Source: Chalciporus piperatus (lineage: Eukaryota > Basidiomycota > Agaricomycetes > Boletales > Boletaceae). Taken from it: DNA of 64,000 bases. Below are positions 1-10,077 of the stretch, piece after piece. The translations under genes and the position numbers were made by a program. Numbering within the stretch: position 1 is the first letter of the stretch; each line of letters begins with the position of its first letter. Location of the stretch: NCBI GenBank assembly GCA_038093975.1, contig JBBPTG010000077.1, positions 1 through 64,000 of the forward strand, read 5' to 3'. The notes beneath the pieces are model-generated. The model was given only the letters and a program-made list of their open reading frames with translations, searched no databases and was not told where the DNA came from.

Positions 1-1
1 A

Positions 2-2074
2 GAGCTCTGGGAAACGCTCGCGGAATACATGGAAGTAGACGCGGATTGGGATGATTTCGTTACCGCAGTCAAGGAATTGTACCCTGGATGCGAGGGTGAC
101 AAACGCTATTATCGAGCTGACCTTCAATACTTGATAGAAAGCTACCGGGCAAAACCCATGCGGAGCCAGGAAGACTTGGGTGACTACCGTCGGAAGTTCG
201 CCAAGATCGCCACCCTGCTAGTCAGAACCGGAAGACTATCAGAAATGGATCAGTGGTCCTTCTTCCTTGCCGGCTTTCCGCAGGACGTCCAAGACCGGAT
301 TCGGCACCGGTTGTCGATCGTCAAACCTGACTTGCATCCGGATGACCCGTACCCGATGGATGATGTTATCACCGTCGCTAAGTTTTTATTGACAGGTTCG
401 GCACTTCGGTCCGCCATTCCGGTCTTCGTCCCAACGGCACCAGCTGCAGCACCAGCCGTGATGCACGCTCCGGTTCCGCACGTCCATCATCATCCCCCTG
501 CCCCTGTGACGTCTCAACCTGGCGTACCTAACATCAAGCAGGAGTTTATGGTTACGTCTCAACAAAACCCGGGCCGGAATCCTGCCTGTGCCTGGTGTGC
601 CATCATCGGACACTTTACCCGCTCCTGTGCCAATGTCAACGAGTGGATTAGTGCTGGGCGGATTACGCGAGGCGCAGACGGTCGTCTCTATATGCCAGAC
701 GGATCAAGGATTCCTCGTATCCCCGGAACGCGCTGTATCCGTGATTGCGTTGAGCAGCTCGAAGCCGAAAGGGCAGGATCTGCGTCTACCTCTGCGTCCA
801 CCCCTTTTATCCGTGATCCTCCTCCTCATGTTACTGCCGGGATTCTCTCCATTGCTTATCCACCCATGGATGCTGTGTTGGATATTGAGCCATCCGCTTT
901 CTTGACTTCTGTCGACGAAGCATATACGCAAGTTCCTTATTCCCCGAACGTCACTGATCCTGAATTTCAGCCGTACATCACTCAGGCCTGGGCTAGCTTC
1001 CAAGCGGATAGGTCGTCTAGGGAAGGACAACGAGGCAAGAAAGTTCGTTTCGAAGGGGTTGTTCTCCCGTCGAAATCCTCCGGAAAGTCGGATGGGAAGA
1101 CTGCGTCTGTATCCGAGGAGCTAGAGGTTCTGTCTCCGGAGCTTCAGCAGACCGCTCAGCCAGTGGCCGGCCCGTCTGTCACGGGACCAGCGGCTAAGCC
1201 TCCTTCAGTGCCGCGCCCTCAGGCTTCAGCTATGAGGCAACCGCAATCTGCGTCCTCTGCTCAGAGTAACTCTTCTGCGAAACCATTTAGCGCTAACGCG
1301 TCTTCTTCCTTTGCCCCTACCAATCAATACAGGTACTCCTTCCCGTTGGAGGATGACTCCGCGCCCAAGCGAGTCCTGGATCGAGTTCTCGAGTCCAGCG
1401 TTCCCGTCCCTGTCCGGGACCTCTTTGCCGTTGCTCCAGAGTTCCGGAAGCAATTCCGTGATCTCACGACGACTAAACGAGTAACTTCCTCTAATACTGT
1501 TACGGTTAACGAATTGACAGGTCGCGATCCTGGGATGGTGGAACGCGAATATGGGGACCGGATTCTCAGAAATGAGGACGGGCTAATAGTCGCACACCAC
1601 TCTCTTCCTCTGCGATGTGTTGATGCCCGAGTCACGGGCACTGACTGCTCTCTTACTTGCGTTTTAGATTCCGGATCCGAGATTGTCGCCATGCCCAAAC
1701 GGGTGTGGGAGAAGCTTGGACTACCGATTCGTTCCGATCATATTATGACTATGTCGTCAGCGAACACCGAGCAAGACCCTACCATGGGGGTGCTTGAAAA
1801 CCTTCCGCTCAACTTCGGGGCGGGAGACATCATGGTTCAGGTTCAAGTCGTGGCTAGGGCTAACTTCGACGTTCTTCTCGGACGGCCGTTCACCTGCCTC
1901 ATGACCGGGACTACGGATGACTTTCCGGACGGTTCTCAGAACCTCACTCTCCGTGATCCCAACAACGGAAAGGAATACAAGATGCCTGCCCGAGCTTGGT
2001 TAGAAGGCTGCCCCCGTTGCCGTCGCGGAATCAAGTGCTCCAATCACATGAGTATTGTCGAGCTGGGTTTTTAG
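2..2074 (+). CDS. gag: Gag-protease polyprotein of gypsy element (5' end outside window)
   Basis: The frame is open from base 2, so the protein starts left of the window; the first ATG inside is at 29. The N-terminal part (about 100 residues with YPGCEGDKRYY and later FLAGFPQDVQDRI) has the helical look of a retrotransposon capsid. A zinc knuckle CX2CX4HX4C (CAWC...GHFTRSC) lies near residue 190. A long Ser/Pro/Ala-rich linker follows. A retropepsin-like domain sits near residue 545 with the catalytic DSGSE, and VLLGRPF lies about 65 residues later. The frame ends in a Cys-rich tail (CPRC...C..H). The next frame (pol) overlaps by 79 nt in the -1 register, as expected if pol is made by frameshifting. 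The frame itself looks undamaged. Confidence 0.85.
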   Translation, partial: ELWETLAEYMEVDADWDDFVTAVKELYPGCEGDKRYYRADLQYLIESYRAKPMRSQEDLGDYRRKFAKIATLLVRTGRLSEMDQWSFFLAGFPQDVQDRIRHRLSIVKPDLHPDDPYPMDDVITVAKFLLTGSALRSAIPVFVPTAPAAAPAVMHAPVPHVHHHPPAPVTSQPGVPNIKQEFMVTSQQNPGRNPACAWCAIIGHFTRSCANVNEWISAGRITRGADGRLYMPDGSRIPRIPGTRCIRDCVEQLEAERAGSASTSASTPFIRDPPPHVTAGILSIAYPPMDAVLDIEPSAFLTSVDEAYTQVPYSPNVTDPEFQPYITQAWASFQADRSSREGQRGKKVRFEGVVLPSKSSGKSDGKTASVSEELEVLSPELQQTAQPVAGPSVTGPAAKPPSVPRPQASAMRQPQSASSAQSNSSAKPFSANASSSFAPTNQYRYSFPLEDDSAPKRVLDRVLESSVPVPVRDLFAVAPEFRKQFRDLTTTKRVTSSNTVTVNELTGRDPGMVEREYGDRILRNEDGLIVAHHSLPLRCVDARVTGTDCSLTCVLDSGSEIVAMPKRVWEKLGLPIRSDHIMTMSSANTEQDPTMGVLENLPLNFGAGDIMVQVQVVARANFDVLLGRPFTCLMTGTTDDFPDGSQNLTLRDPNNGKEYKMPARAWLEGCPRCRRGIKCSNHMSIVELGF

Positions 2075-3792
2075 ATATCGATGATCCACCCAACGGTCGG
2101 GGAGAGTACACTACCCAGTCGGGTACTTCCGTTTTCGAATCATGCTTTCCTTTCCTCCGTCCGTCTATCGCTTCCTTTATGTTCCGTTCCTTCTCCAATC
2201 CGTCTGTGGCTGAGCTAGCCGATTCCGTTCCTTCTACCGATTCCGTTTTACCTACCGCTTCCGTTCCTCCCGTGGAAACCATCCGTGACGCCGAGTCAGC
2301 CTTACCTTCTTACGAATATCTTTCCTCCTCACGCTCCCTTTTGAACCCGTCTGCCGTTTCCGCGCTTCGATCCGTTTATTCTTTTGACCCCATCCGTCAC
2401 ACGTTGGCCTATAAGCCAGTGGCGAAGAAAGTTCGTGCCATATCCGCTCCACTTAAGGAGGAGTTCAGGATTGTTCGACAATTACCAGCCGATCCTCTTG
2501 CTGGACTCATTCCATTGCCCACTCATCCCCCCAATTTCTCTCCAGGGATCCGATTTACCCAGGAACGAGCAGACGCTCTCGACCTCGATCCAGCCAAATG
2601 GCTCTGGCCAGAGGAGCTCAAACTAGTCCGGTGGCTCGTCCGTGTCCATGAGATGGCCTTCGCCTGGATTCCAACAGAACGAGGTCGTCTTGATGAGCGG
2701 TACTTTCCGCCGGTGAAGATCCCTACCATTCCGCATACGCCATGGGTGTTACCAAACATTCCAATTCCACCTGGTATCCGCAAGGAAGCCATCCAGATCA
2801 TCAAGGACCGCATCGCTTCTGGGGTCTACGAGCCTTCCGCCTCGTCTTACAGATCTCGTTGGTTCTGCGTTCTCAAACAGGACGGCAAGACTCTTCGTCT
2901 CGTCCACGATCTTCAGCCTCTCAACGCGGTTACCATCCGTGACGCTTCCGTCCCTCCTTTCGTGGAGCACCTGGCCGAGTCCTTCGCCGGGTATGCTGTC
3001 TATGGCATGCTGGATTTGTTTGCGGGTTATGACCAGCGTCCTTTGCATATTGAATCACGGGATATGACTACCTTTAGCACCCCTCTAGGACCTCATCGCT
3101 TGACAGCCTTACCCATGGGGCATACCAACGCGGTACAAGTATATCAGGCTGACATGGCTTTTATCTTACAGGACGAGATTCCGGATCATACAATGCCCTT
3201 CATCGACGATCTTCCGGTCAAGTCTGGGACCACCCGTTACCAGAACGAGGACGGATCCTACGAGACGATTCCGGAAAATCCCGGAATCCGTCGTTTCATT
3301 TTCAAACACCTTGTTGTCGTTAACCGCATTTTGCAACGTTTACAGAATGTTGGGGCTACCGTCTCTGCCAAGAAGTTCGTACTTGCTGCTCCGGACGCTA
3401 TCATCGTCGGGCACAAGTGTACCTTCGAAGGTCGGATTCCGAACGAGTCAAAGGTCCAAAAGATCCGCGACTGGCCGAAATGTCAGAACCTCACTCATGT
3501 TCGGGGGTTCCTTGGTACGTGTGGCGTCCTTCACATCTTTATCAAAGATTATGCAACCATTTCCCGTCCGTTGGTCAATCTGACCCGGAAAGGGGTTCCT
3601 TTTGAATGGGGTGACTCCCAGAAGGAAGCGATGCAGCGTCTGAAGGACGAAATTCTCCAGTCTCCTGCGCTCCGTCGCTTGGACTATGAGAATGGACGTG
3701 AAGTCATCCTGGCTGTGGACACTTCGGTGATCGCAGTCGGAGAACGCTACTATCAATCGCTGGATAGCTGGGATCCTTTTGTTCCACTTTAA
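1996..3792 (+). pseudogene. pol: Gypsy reverse transcriptase with truncated RNase H (broken pol, first half)
   Basis: Reverse transcriptase motifs are in order: LVHDLQPLNAV, YGMLDLFAGYDQRPL, LTALPMGHTNAVQVYQ and the catalytic box FIDDLPVK (FIDD in place of YxDD, common in fungal gypsy elements), then the thumb/connection region with VRGFLGTCGVLHIFI. RNase H begins with ILAVDTSV and stops there. At about 3736-3743 the sequence jumps to what should be the far end of the RNase H domain. The residues NATINRW..GILLF can be read from 3743 but in another frame. Roughly 100 codons are therefore missing and the frame is shifted, so this frame ends in a short nonsense tail at 3792. This is a deletion derivative rather than a sequencing slip, because a whole domain is absent. 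Confidence 0.85.
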
Positions 3793-5491
3793 CCTTGTTC
3801 ATGTGCCGGCGGATCGTCATACCGGCGCGGATGGTCTGTCTAGACGGCCTCCGTCTGACGCGGATCCACCGGAAACGGATCGGATTGACGACTGGCTGGA
3901 CAATTCCTATTCATTTTCCATTGAATTACTGAACGCACGTTCTTTTCCTAAAATCCAGAATTCCCTCCCCTATCGTCAGGGAGCGGCACGCCAGCCCTCA
4001 TCCTTGGTCCATAACCAAGTGTATTTCACCCTCCTTCAGACTGCTGACTCCGTTTCAGACGATGTGGACCCAGAGATCCCGCGTTCCGCAAAGGCCAAAG
4101 CCCGGGAGGTCCGGATAGATCAGATTCGACGTTTCCTGGATACCCAGGAACGGCCGGACGGGGCGTCGGATTCTGACTACAAATCTTTCGTCAACTCAGC
4201 TACCCGTTTCTTCTTACTCAACGGATCGCTTTGGCGTCGCGAGCCCCATGGTCGTCATCAGCTTGTCGTTCCGGAGTCTAGACGGTTCAGATTGATTAAG
4301 GAGGCCCACGATGACCTCGGGCACAAGGGTGTCTTCACAGTCCGGACTCGTTTACTCCTGCGCTTCTGGTGGCCCATGCTGGTGGACGATGTCAAGTGGT
4401 TCGTCAAGACTTGTCACCAATGCCAAGTACGGCTGACCCGGAAGGTCAACATACCACCAACGGTTCCGGTAGTCGGTGGACTCTTCATGAAGGTCCACAT
4501 CGATACTATGCTGATGCCGAAGGCGAGCGGATACCGCTATATCGTCCAAGCTCGCTGCGCCCTGTCTTCCTGGCCGGAATGGCGCATGCTTCGTTCCGAG
4601 AATACTGCCGCGTTGGCTTCTTTTATCTTCGAAGATATCTTGTGTCGGTGGGGTCCCGTCGCGGAGATTGTTACTGACAATGGTCCACCTTTCGTTCAAG
4701 CTCTAGAATTGCTCCGGAAGCGTTACTTGATCACGCATATCCGGATATCTCCTTACAACTCCCGTGCAAACGGGATTGTAGAACGGCGTCATTACGATGT
4801 CCGGGAGGCCATCATCAAAAGTACCCTGGGGGACGAGTCTCACTGGCCTCGCGCAGTTCACTCTGTCTTTTGGGCGGAACGCGTTACCATCATTAAGTCC
4901 ACTGGTCTCTCTCCTTATTTCATGGTTCATGGCGTGGAGCCACTCTTCCCTTTTGATCTTTCCGAAGCCACATTCCTTGTTCCGCTCCCGAGTGCTGACC
5001 CTTTACCAACTACAGAGTTGATTGCCTGGCGTGCTAGGCAATTCCAGAAGCGGCAGGAGGACCTGGATAATATCCGGGAACGAGTCCTGAAGGCCCGCTT
5101 CGAATCCATCAAGCAGTTCGAAGCTTCATTCAAGAACCGTATCAAGGACTACGATTTCCGTCCTGGAAGTCTAGTTTTAGTGCGTAATTCGAGGGTGGAG
5201 CAGGAGTTGAACCGGAAGACGAAACCGAGGTATCTAGGCCCCATGGTAGTCCTTCGCCGGACGACTGGTGGCTCTTATATCTTGGCAGAGTTGGACGGGA
5301 CAATTTCTACGTTGCGCTACGCGGCGTTTCGACTGTTCCCGTATCATCCGCGATCACGGACGGATGTCCCGTTACCAGAGTTCGTCGAACGGGACGACGA
5401 CGGATTGGATCAATTAGCGGCAGAGGACGATTCGGATGAAGACGACCAAGGGGACTTCGACCCTTTGGACCCGTCCGAGTTCGACGTCTAA
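3779..5491 (+). pseudogene. int: Gypsy integrase (second half of broken pol)
   Basis: The frame opens with the linker HVPADRHTGADGLSRRP that normally follows RNase H. The zinc-binding HHCC region is EAHDDLGH...CHQC near residue 185. The catalytic core shows the DDE triad: D in KVHIDTML, D in EIVTDNGPP and E in NGIVERRHYD. The C-terminal part holds a GPY/F-like segment (KPRYLGPMVVLRR) and an acidic tail. In an intact element this is continuous with the reverse transcriptase frame. Here the RNase H deletion has put it in a different register with 14 nt of overlap. The integrase coding sequence is otherwise uninterrupted. Confidence 0.85.
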
Positions 5492-6132
5492 CACCGTGTT
5501 CCGTGTACCCCCACTGTCATTACGATACGTATCCGTTTTACCCTGGGCTTAGACCAGCGATCTCTTTCCTATCCGTTCCATCCCGGTGTTCGTCCGGAGA
5601 CTTCTTCCGTCTCTCACAAACACAAAAGCTAATAGGAAAACCGTCACTTACTATACTTTCCTTTCTACCCTATCAAAGAAAACCACAAAGAAACCGTCAA
5701 AAACAATCTCTATTTCCCCTATCTCTTAACCCAAAAACAAAGAAACCATAAGCCAAAAACATCTCTCATTCGTACCTGGTGTCTCACAGACGATTACTTA
5801 TTACGTTCAGACTTCGAACGCGTGACGGGACACACGCCCATTCCTTTGATTCCGTTCCGTCCATTCCGGGCGCGTTATATGGGACCTTGGTAGGAGAAGA
5901 CGTCAGAAGTAGCGCGAAGAAGACAAGTCAGGCGGAACCCTGCCTTTCGGAATCAGTGATCCATGGTTTCGTTTTCTTTTGCATTCCTTACTTCACTTAT
6001 TGACCGCTTTCATTTCTTACTTAGACCAGCGAATCACTCATACGGAACGGACACGGACACGGACACGGACACGGATGGATTGATATTCGTACAAGTTACA
6101 AACGTTGGATATGGACGAAGGGACGCGGAAGC
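5492..6132 (+). other. Noncoding stretch between integrase and antisense gene
   Basis: No convincing gene. It is pyrimidine-rich at first, then A-rich at about 5620-5760. The 13-mer CTTAGACCAGCGA occurs twice, at 5548-5560 and 6020-6032. A hexanucleotide microsatellite lies at 6049-6074. The stretch would act as 3' flank for both the integrase frame and the converging antisense gene. Confidence 0.5.
6049..6074. repeat. (GGACAC)n microsatellite
   Basis: Four perfect tandem copies of GGACAC followed by GGAT, just downstream of the stop of the antisense gene at 6133. Confidence 0.9.
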
Positions 6133-7323
6133 CTACTTGTCGAGGGCAGCGACCATCGCCCTCAGATCCGCCAGCTTACCCATGGCCTGGTCAAGCTGCT
6201 CCTCGGCCTTGCGCACCAGCCCCCGGGACGACTGCACGGCGGCTTCCACTTCCGCGATCGCCGTTTGCATCCCCTCAACCGTCCCCACCTTCGCCTTGCC
6301 TTTCGTCTTCAGCTTTGGCGTGACGAGTTCAACGTCCGAGTCCGGAATGGACTCGGGAGTCTGGGGTCGACGTACCCGGGACGTCGATGCCCTGACCGCG
6401 CGAACTGCAAAGCAACGAAACAACGTATTAGTACGGAAGATACGGCAACGACGGGGACTTACTGTGGGCCTTCGGTTCCGCTTTCGCAGGGACCGCTTTC
6501 TTGGGCTTCTCAGCCGCCTTTGCCGTCGCCTTCTTTCCTCCTCGTCCACCTGCCTTGTTGCAGGCAATCTTCAGCTTCGCACACTTGAGGCAGGTGCGGT
6601 CGGGCATGCCACGGCACGGGACCTTGGCGGTTGCGCACTTGACGCACGGCGGGTGGTGCTCGACGGTACCAGGTTCCTCATCCTCTTCTTCGTCCTCGTC
6701 CAGGGAGACCCGCGATCGCTGCGCCGTGCAATGGTCAATCGGTGCAATAGTTCCTTATCAATCCGCGACTCACCTTACGCGTTGGTCGAGCGAGGACCAC
6801 GGACACCTTCCCGGAACTACCGACGGAAGCGTGGATGGAGGGAGTGGACCGAGGGGTGGCACTGGTGGGAGGCTTTTCAGCGCTCCCAGTCTCGTCGCCC
6901 ATCGTGGTGTCCGGTTCCGCGTCGTCGTCTTGGGTCTTCGCCGCCTCGATCCTATCCGCCTCTTCCCCGGACCACTTGACGTGGGCAGCCTCTGCCTCTT
7001 CGAGGGCTTGGAGAGACCGTGTGGGAATAACCGTGGGCACGCCTAACGCAGCAGCCGCAGCCTTCGTCGGCTCCATGGCTCTCTGAAGTACTTCCGTTGT
7101 AAGCGCGGACACGGAAGAGACCAACGCAACTCACCATGGCGGCGTTCCATCTCGTCACCCAGAGCCGCTGGTCCTCTGCCAAGTCTTCTTTGTCATCTGG
7201 CGCGCACATGGCAAGGTCGAGCAATAGTTCCGTGGCGTCCTTGAAGGCCTTAGCGGCCGCGGCCCTTTCGTCGACGGGTTCAGCGGCGACAGAACCGAAG
7301 AGAGCTGTGAGACGGGAGGACAT
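6133..7323 (-). CDS. Zn2Cys6-like coiled-coil protein encoded antisense within the gypsy element
   Basis: Four exons join in frame: 7323-7135, 7082-6774, 6718-6463 and 6404-6133 (1,026 nt, 341 aa). All three introns are GT-AG, and phases match at each junction. Residues 191-219 give CX2CX6CX7CX2CX6C (C191, C194, C201, C209, C212, C219). This is the spacing of a fungal Zn(II)2Cys6 binuclear cluster, but here it is in mid-protein after an acidic run (DEDEEEDEE), not N-terminal. A Lys/Ala-rich segment follows. The last 50 residues look like a coiled coil (EVEAAVQSSRGL...LADLRAMVAAL). The N-terminus (MSSRLTALFG) is helical and acidic. ATG 7323 was preferred over an in-frame ATG at 7431. The gene lies antisense between integrase and LTR. 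Its function is unknown; DNA binding or self-association are guesses from the motifs. Confidence 0.75.
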
Positions 7324-7472
7324 AGTGTTGGGGATGGTTGTGTGAGGAGAAGGAGTGGGAAGGAAGAAAGGAAGCGGCTGAAGCGGAGTTGTCACCCCCA
7401 CGGACATGAGGCGCTTACCTAATCCGCTCATGTGACTGACTGGGGACAGTCAGCATCAAAGTCACCCTGGGA

Positions 7473-8231
7473 TGTAGGGAACGCATATTCCCTACGCTTG
7501 CAGCCGGCGTTCTACCCCCATTTCCCATTCTCAACATTCCTCGACGTCTTTCCTTCGTTTCCATATATGTTCCAACCTCTTCCGCCGCACATACGGCTTT
7601 CCGTCCCCATCACTTCCCGTTCCCGTCGTTCCGTGGTATACGGAAACCACGGATAGTTGTTTTGTTCACAGGTATCGTCCTCCGTGTCCCCGGAAACCGT
7701 TGTCCAGGTATGATATGATTCGCTGGTAAGCTTCCCTTCCATTCCATGTTCTCTAACCTTGCTATGCGTCTTTACTGTTGCACTTTCCTTACTTTTACTC
7801 ATCCTTTTCGTCTTGTCATCTATCCTGTCTATACTTAGTCCAGTACTGTCACTTAGCGTTCTGTCGCTATCAGAGTCTCGGGTATGCCCGGACTATAAAA
7901 GACTGTACTTTGCTTATTTTGAATCGACCTTTCTTTTCTGCACGCAACAACCTCTCCCTCTAAAACTCCGGAACCTTCGTCCACACTTTCCGTCCGTTCT
8001 TACCTTCGTTCCACTAGTCCTAACCGCAAGGAAGTGGTCCGGAACAACCGTTTGTTCGTACGGAACATCATTTTCCGGTTCTTCAACGGTTTGGTACGCC
8101 GGAAACGAGTCCTTTTGCTTGTCTTCATTCCCTGGAATCCCTTTAGGGTCGAACTTATCGTACCCTTCTTTATCTTTTGCTACTGACCTTCTCGGGATTT
8201 CTATTCCTACAGAGGGTTTAGCTTTCTTACA
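7473..8231 (+). repeat. Probable 3' LTR of the gypsy element
   Basis: The block begins TGTAGGGAACGC, with a matching TTCCCTACG a few bases on, and ends CTTACA, giving TGTA...TACA ends. A TATAAAA box lies at 7894-7900 on the same strand as gag-pol, in the middle of the block, where a U3/R promoter is expected. No long open frame of known type is found. At 8232 the reading frame of another transposon starts, which fixes the outer border. The second LTR is outside the window, so identity between LTRs could not be tested. The left border and LTR status are therefore inference. Confidence 0.6.
7894..7900 (+). promoter_or_regulatory. TATA box in probable LTR
   Basis: GGACTATAAAAGACTG matches a consensus TATA box about 420 bp into the proposed LTR, in the orientation that would drive gag-pol from the equivalent 5' copy. 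No experimental support is available. Confidence 0.45.
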
Positions 8232-9670
8232 CCGTACTTGGCACAAGTCACCAGACATTGCTCCGGTTAGTCCGTGATGTAAGCGGCAAGGATGGGGTGG
8301 ACGTGATGTACCCGGCCATCTCCTCCAGTCATCTCTACTCCCTCCAACCCGGCCTTGATCAGAGGCTCCAGGATGATCCGCATTGAGTCATGGAATAGTT
8401 GCTGGATGCGGGCGGATTGTTGCTTTTTGGTCAGATTTTCGCCGACATCCTTGCTGACCGACAGATATCTGATTAGAATGCAGGCATTCTGACTAGGCTT
8501 TCGATGTATGGCCCGAGGGATGTTGCCAAGGGTCAGGTAGACTGGGTAGGCGGACTTTTCTCCCGAGAACTGCGTGAGCTGGGTCTTGTCTGTCACAATG
8601 ATCACCGGGGCCACGCACGACCCCTCAGGCAAACAATTCTGCCAATTCCTGAGTAAATTTAAATGAATGAACCATTGTTTAGACTCACCTGAACCGCCGC
8701 CCACCATTCTCCAGTCCACATCTCATGGTATATGTGTTTGTTTTTGCTCGAGTCAGTGAAAATTCTTTTGGGGCGATAGACGATGTCTTTGGCGTGGGCG
8801 GAATTCCCTAGCAATGCTTTGACAGCCTCGATGACCCCGCGGTAGTGAATGGTGTGCTTTGCGTCCGGGTCTGAGCTATACCAGAGGTCTCTGGTAGTCC
8901 ATTTGACGCGGGTCGGCATGGAGTCAACCGCCTGATGGAGGGACCTCACATTGTGAAAGGAGAGGCCCAAGCTCTCCACTACCTGGATGAGCTTGTTAGA
9001 ACGTCAGGATACCTTTATGGGTAAGAGGACTCACCCCTGGGATGGGCAGAAGGCGGTCTAGGGACTTGTGTCCTATTCCATCCTAGACAGCCCAACAGGC
9101 GACTCTCCAATCTAGCTCGGATGCGAAGAGGGTAAACTTAGCGCCCTGGTTCTCTTTCTGCTCATTCATCACCGCATCACCATCATCATCCTCTCCTCCA
9201 AACAACCGTCGCCATTTTTCATGGAGAGTTTGGTCCATGCGAATCACCCGCCCTGCGTGGGGAAAGAGGTCTTCTTCGACTCGCTCATCATACTCGTTCT
9301 GAAACCCAGGAGAATGGGAATGGTGGGTGGAGGGGCCAGGTATATCCTCTGGGCCATCAGGCTCCAAAGGCACTAGGTCGTAGAGGCGGTCGTGGATTTC
9401 ATCGGCAATATCTGCCGGAGGGACTTCCGCCATTGACGCAGATGGAGGAATAGGGAGGATATCTGGAGGATCTCTTTCAGCGGTCTCCAATCGGTCTTCC
9501 TAGAGAGTACCTGCGAGTGTTAGTTCTCGCTGTTTCCCCTTTCTATACACCTTGCATCGCGCCGCAGAACTCAAGTGTGCGAGCACGCCCTGTGTGGTCT
9601 TCAGACATTTCAAACACACCGGACATGCTAAGGGATCCTCTACATTCAAGTTCTTGAGAATGGTCTGCAT
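8232..9670 (-). pseudogene. Plavaka-type (CACTA-like) transposase, N-terminal part, decayed
   Basis: Exon 1 starts at ATG 9670 and holds a zinc-finger-like element, CPVCLKCLKTTQ...H....C. Exon 2 starts with EDRLETAERDPPD. Later exons carry blocks typical of Agaricomycete Plavaka transposases: SELDWRVACWAV, GLSFHNVRSLHQAVDS, HEMWTGEWWAAVQ, VTDKTQLTQFSG, YPVYLTLGNIPRAIHRKPS and HPILAAYITD. Two nonsense codons interrupt conserved blocks: TAG at 9085-9083, where Gln is expected before DGIGH, and TAA at 8269-8267, where Tyr is expected in D-PEQC. The frame can be read as far as CAKYG and then meets the border of the gypsy LTR at 8231. The remaining transposase, with the catalytic core, is absent here and presumably lies left of the window beyond the gypsy element. 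Family assignment is by recall of conserved blocks. Confidence 0.8.
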
Positions 9671-9947
9671 GACGTCGAAGAGATTGAGGATAAGGAATTA
9701 TAATGAATTGCAAGGCAACGCGGTGGCAGACAAGTTTCCAGATATGGTAAACGTAGGAAAAAAACAGACCAAACATTCAGCATCAGCAATTTAACACATT
9801 GCTTAGCCAACTTTTTTGGACTTATTATGCTTTGCTGTGGCCCATCCAAGGAGACTAAGGAAATTAGGGTCAGAGAAGAGTGAGAAAAGCACAATAAAGT
9901 GCAATCTGAAGCTGCAGTGAAATAAGCAGAAACTTGCGTAAATTTTG

Positions 9948-10028
9948 TGGCGAGTGCGAGAGTCGAACATACGACAGCCACACTTACCAAAAATAGACAT
10001 CACACACGTTAACCGCTACACCACAGGA
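9948..10028 (-). other. tRNA-like relic with pol III A and B boxes
   Basis: On the minus strand TGGTGTAGCGGTTAAC fits an A box and GTTCGACTC fits a B box about 45 nt further on, followed by ACTCGCCA as in a tRNA 3' acceptor end. The acceptor 5' strand does not pair, the T stem has two mismatches and no anticodon stem could be closed. It is therefore not a working tRNA gene. It resembles a tRNA-derived (SINE-type) promoter carried inside the inverted-repeat element. Confidence 0.35.
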
Positions 10029-10077
10029 GTTCATTAGTAGTGTGGTGGTTATAGGTATCTGACTATCAATTCCGCCG

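Larger units (their letters stand above)
1..8231 (+). mobile_element. Ty3/gypsy LTR retrotransposon, 3' part, with antisense gene
   Basis: Seen: gag with a CCHC knuckle and aspartic protease, reverse transcriptase, integrase with the HHCC and DDE motifs, then about 2 kb of further sequence ending in an LTR-like block (7473-8231) that starts TGTA and ends TACA. The order protease-RT-RNase H-integrase is that of Ty3/gypsy. The 5' LTR and primer binding site lie left of the window. Directly after base 8231 a Plavaka transposase reading frame resumes on the minus strand, which suggests that the element inserted into that older transposon. Pol is broken (see the RT entry), so this copy cannot make a normal polyprotein. 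That the stretch 5492-7472, including the antisense gene, belongs to the element is inferred from its place between integrase and LTR. Confidence 0.8.

Noticed and set aside
5963..6979. 338-codon plus-strand open frame
   Set aside because: It is the reverse of the spliced Zn2Cys6-like gene, whose minus-strand exons have proper splice sites and a recognisable Cys pattern; the plus frame has none.
7914..8258. 114-codon minus-strand frame beginning near the Plavaka stop
   Set aside because: It spans the proposed LTR border; no family was recognised, and the TATA box and TGTA...TACA ends on plus explain the region better.
9948..10028. Functional tRNA gene
   Set aside because: A and B boxes are present but the acceptor and T stems do not pair and no anticodon arm closes; kept only as a relic.
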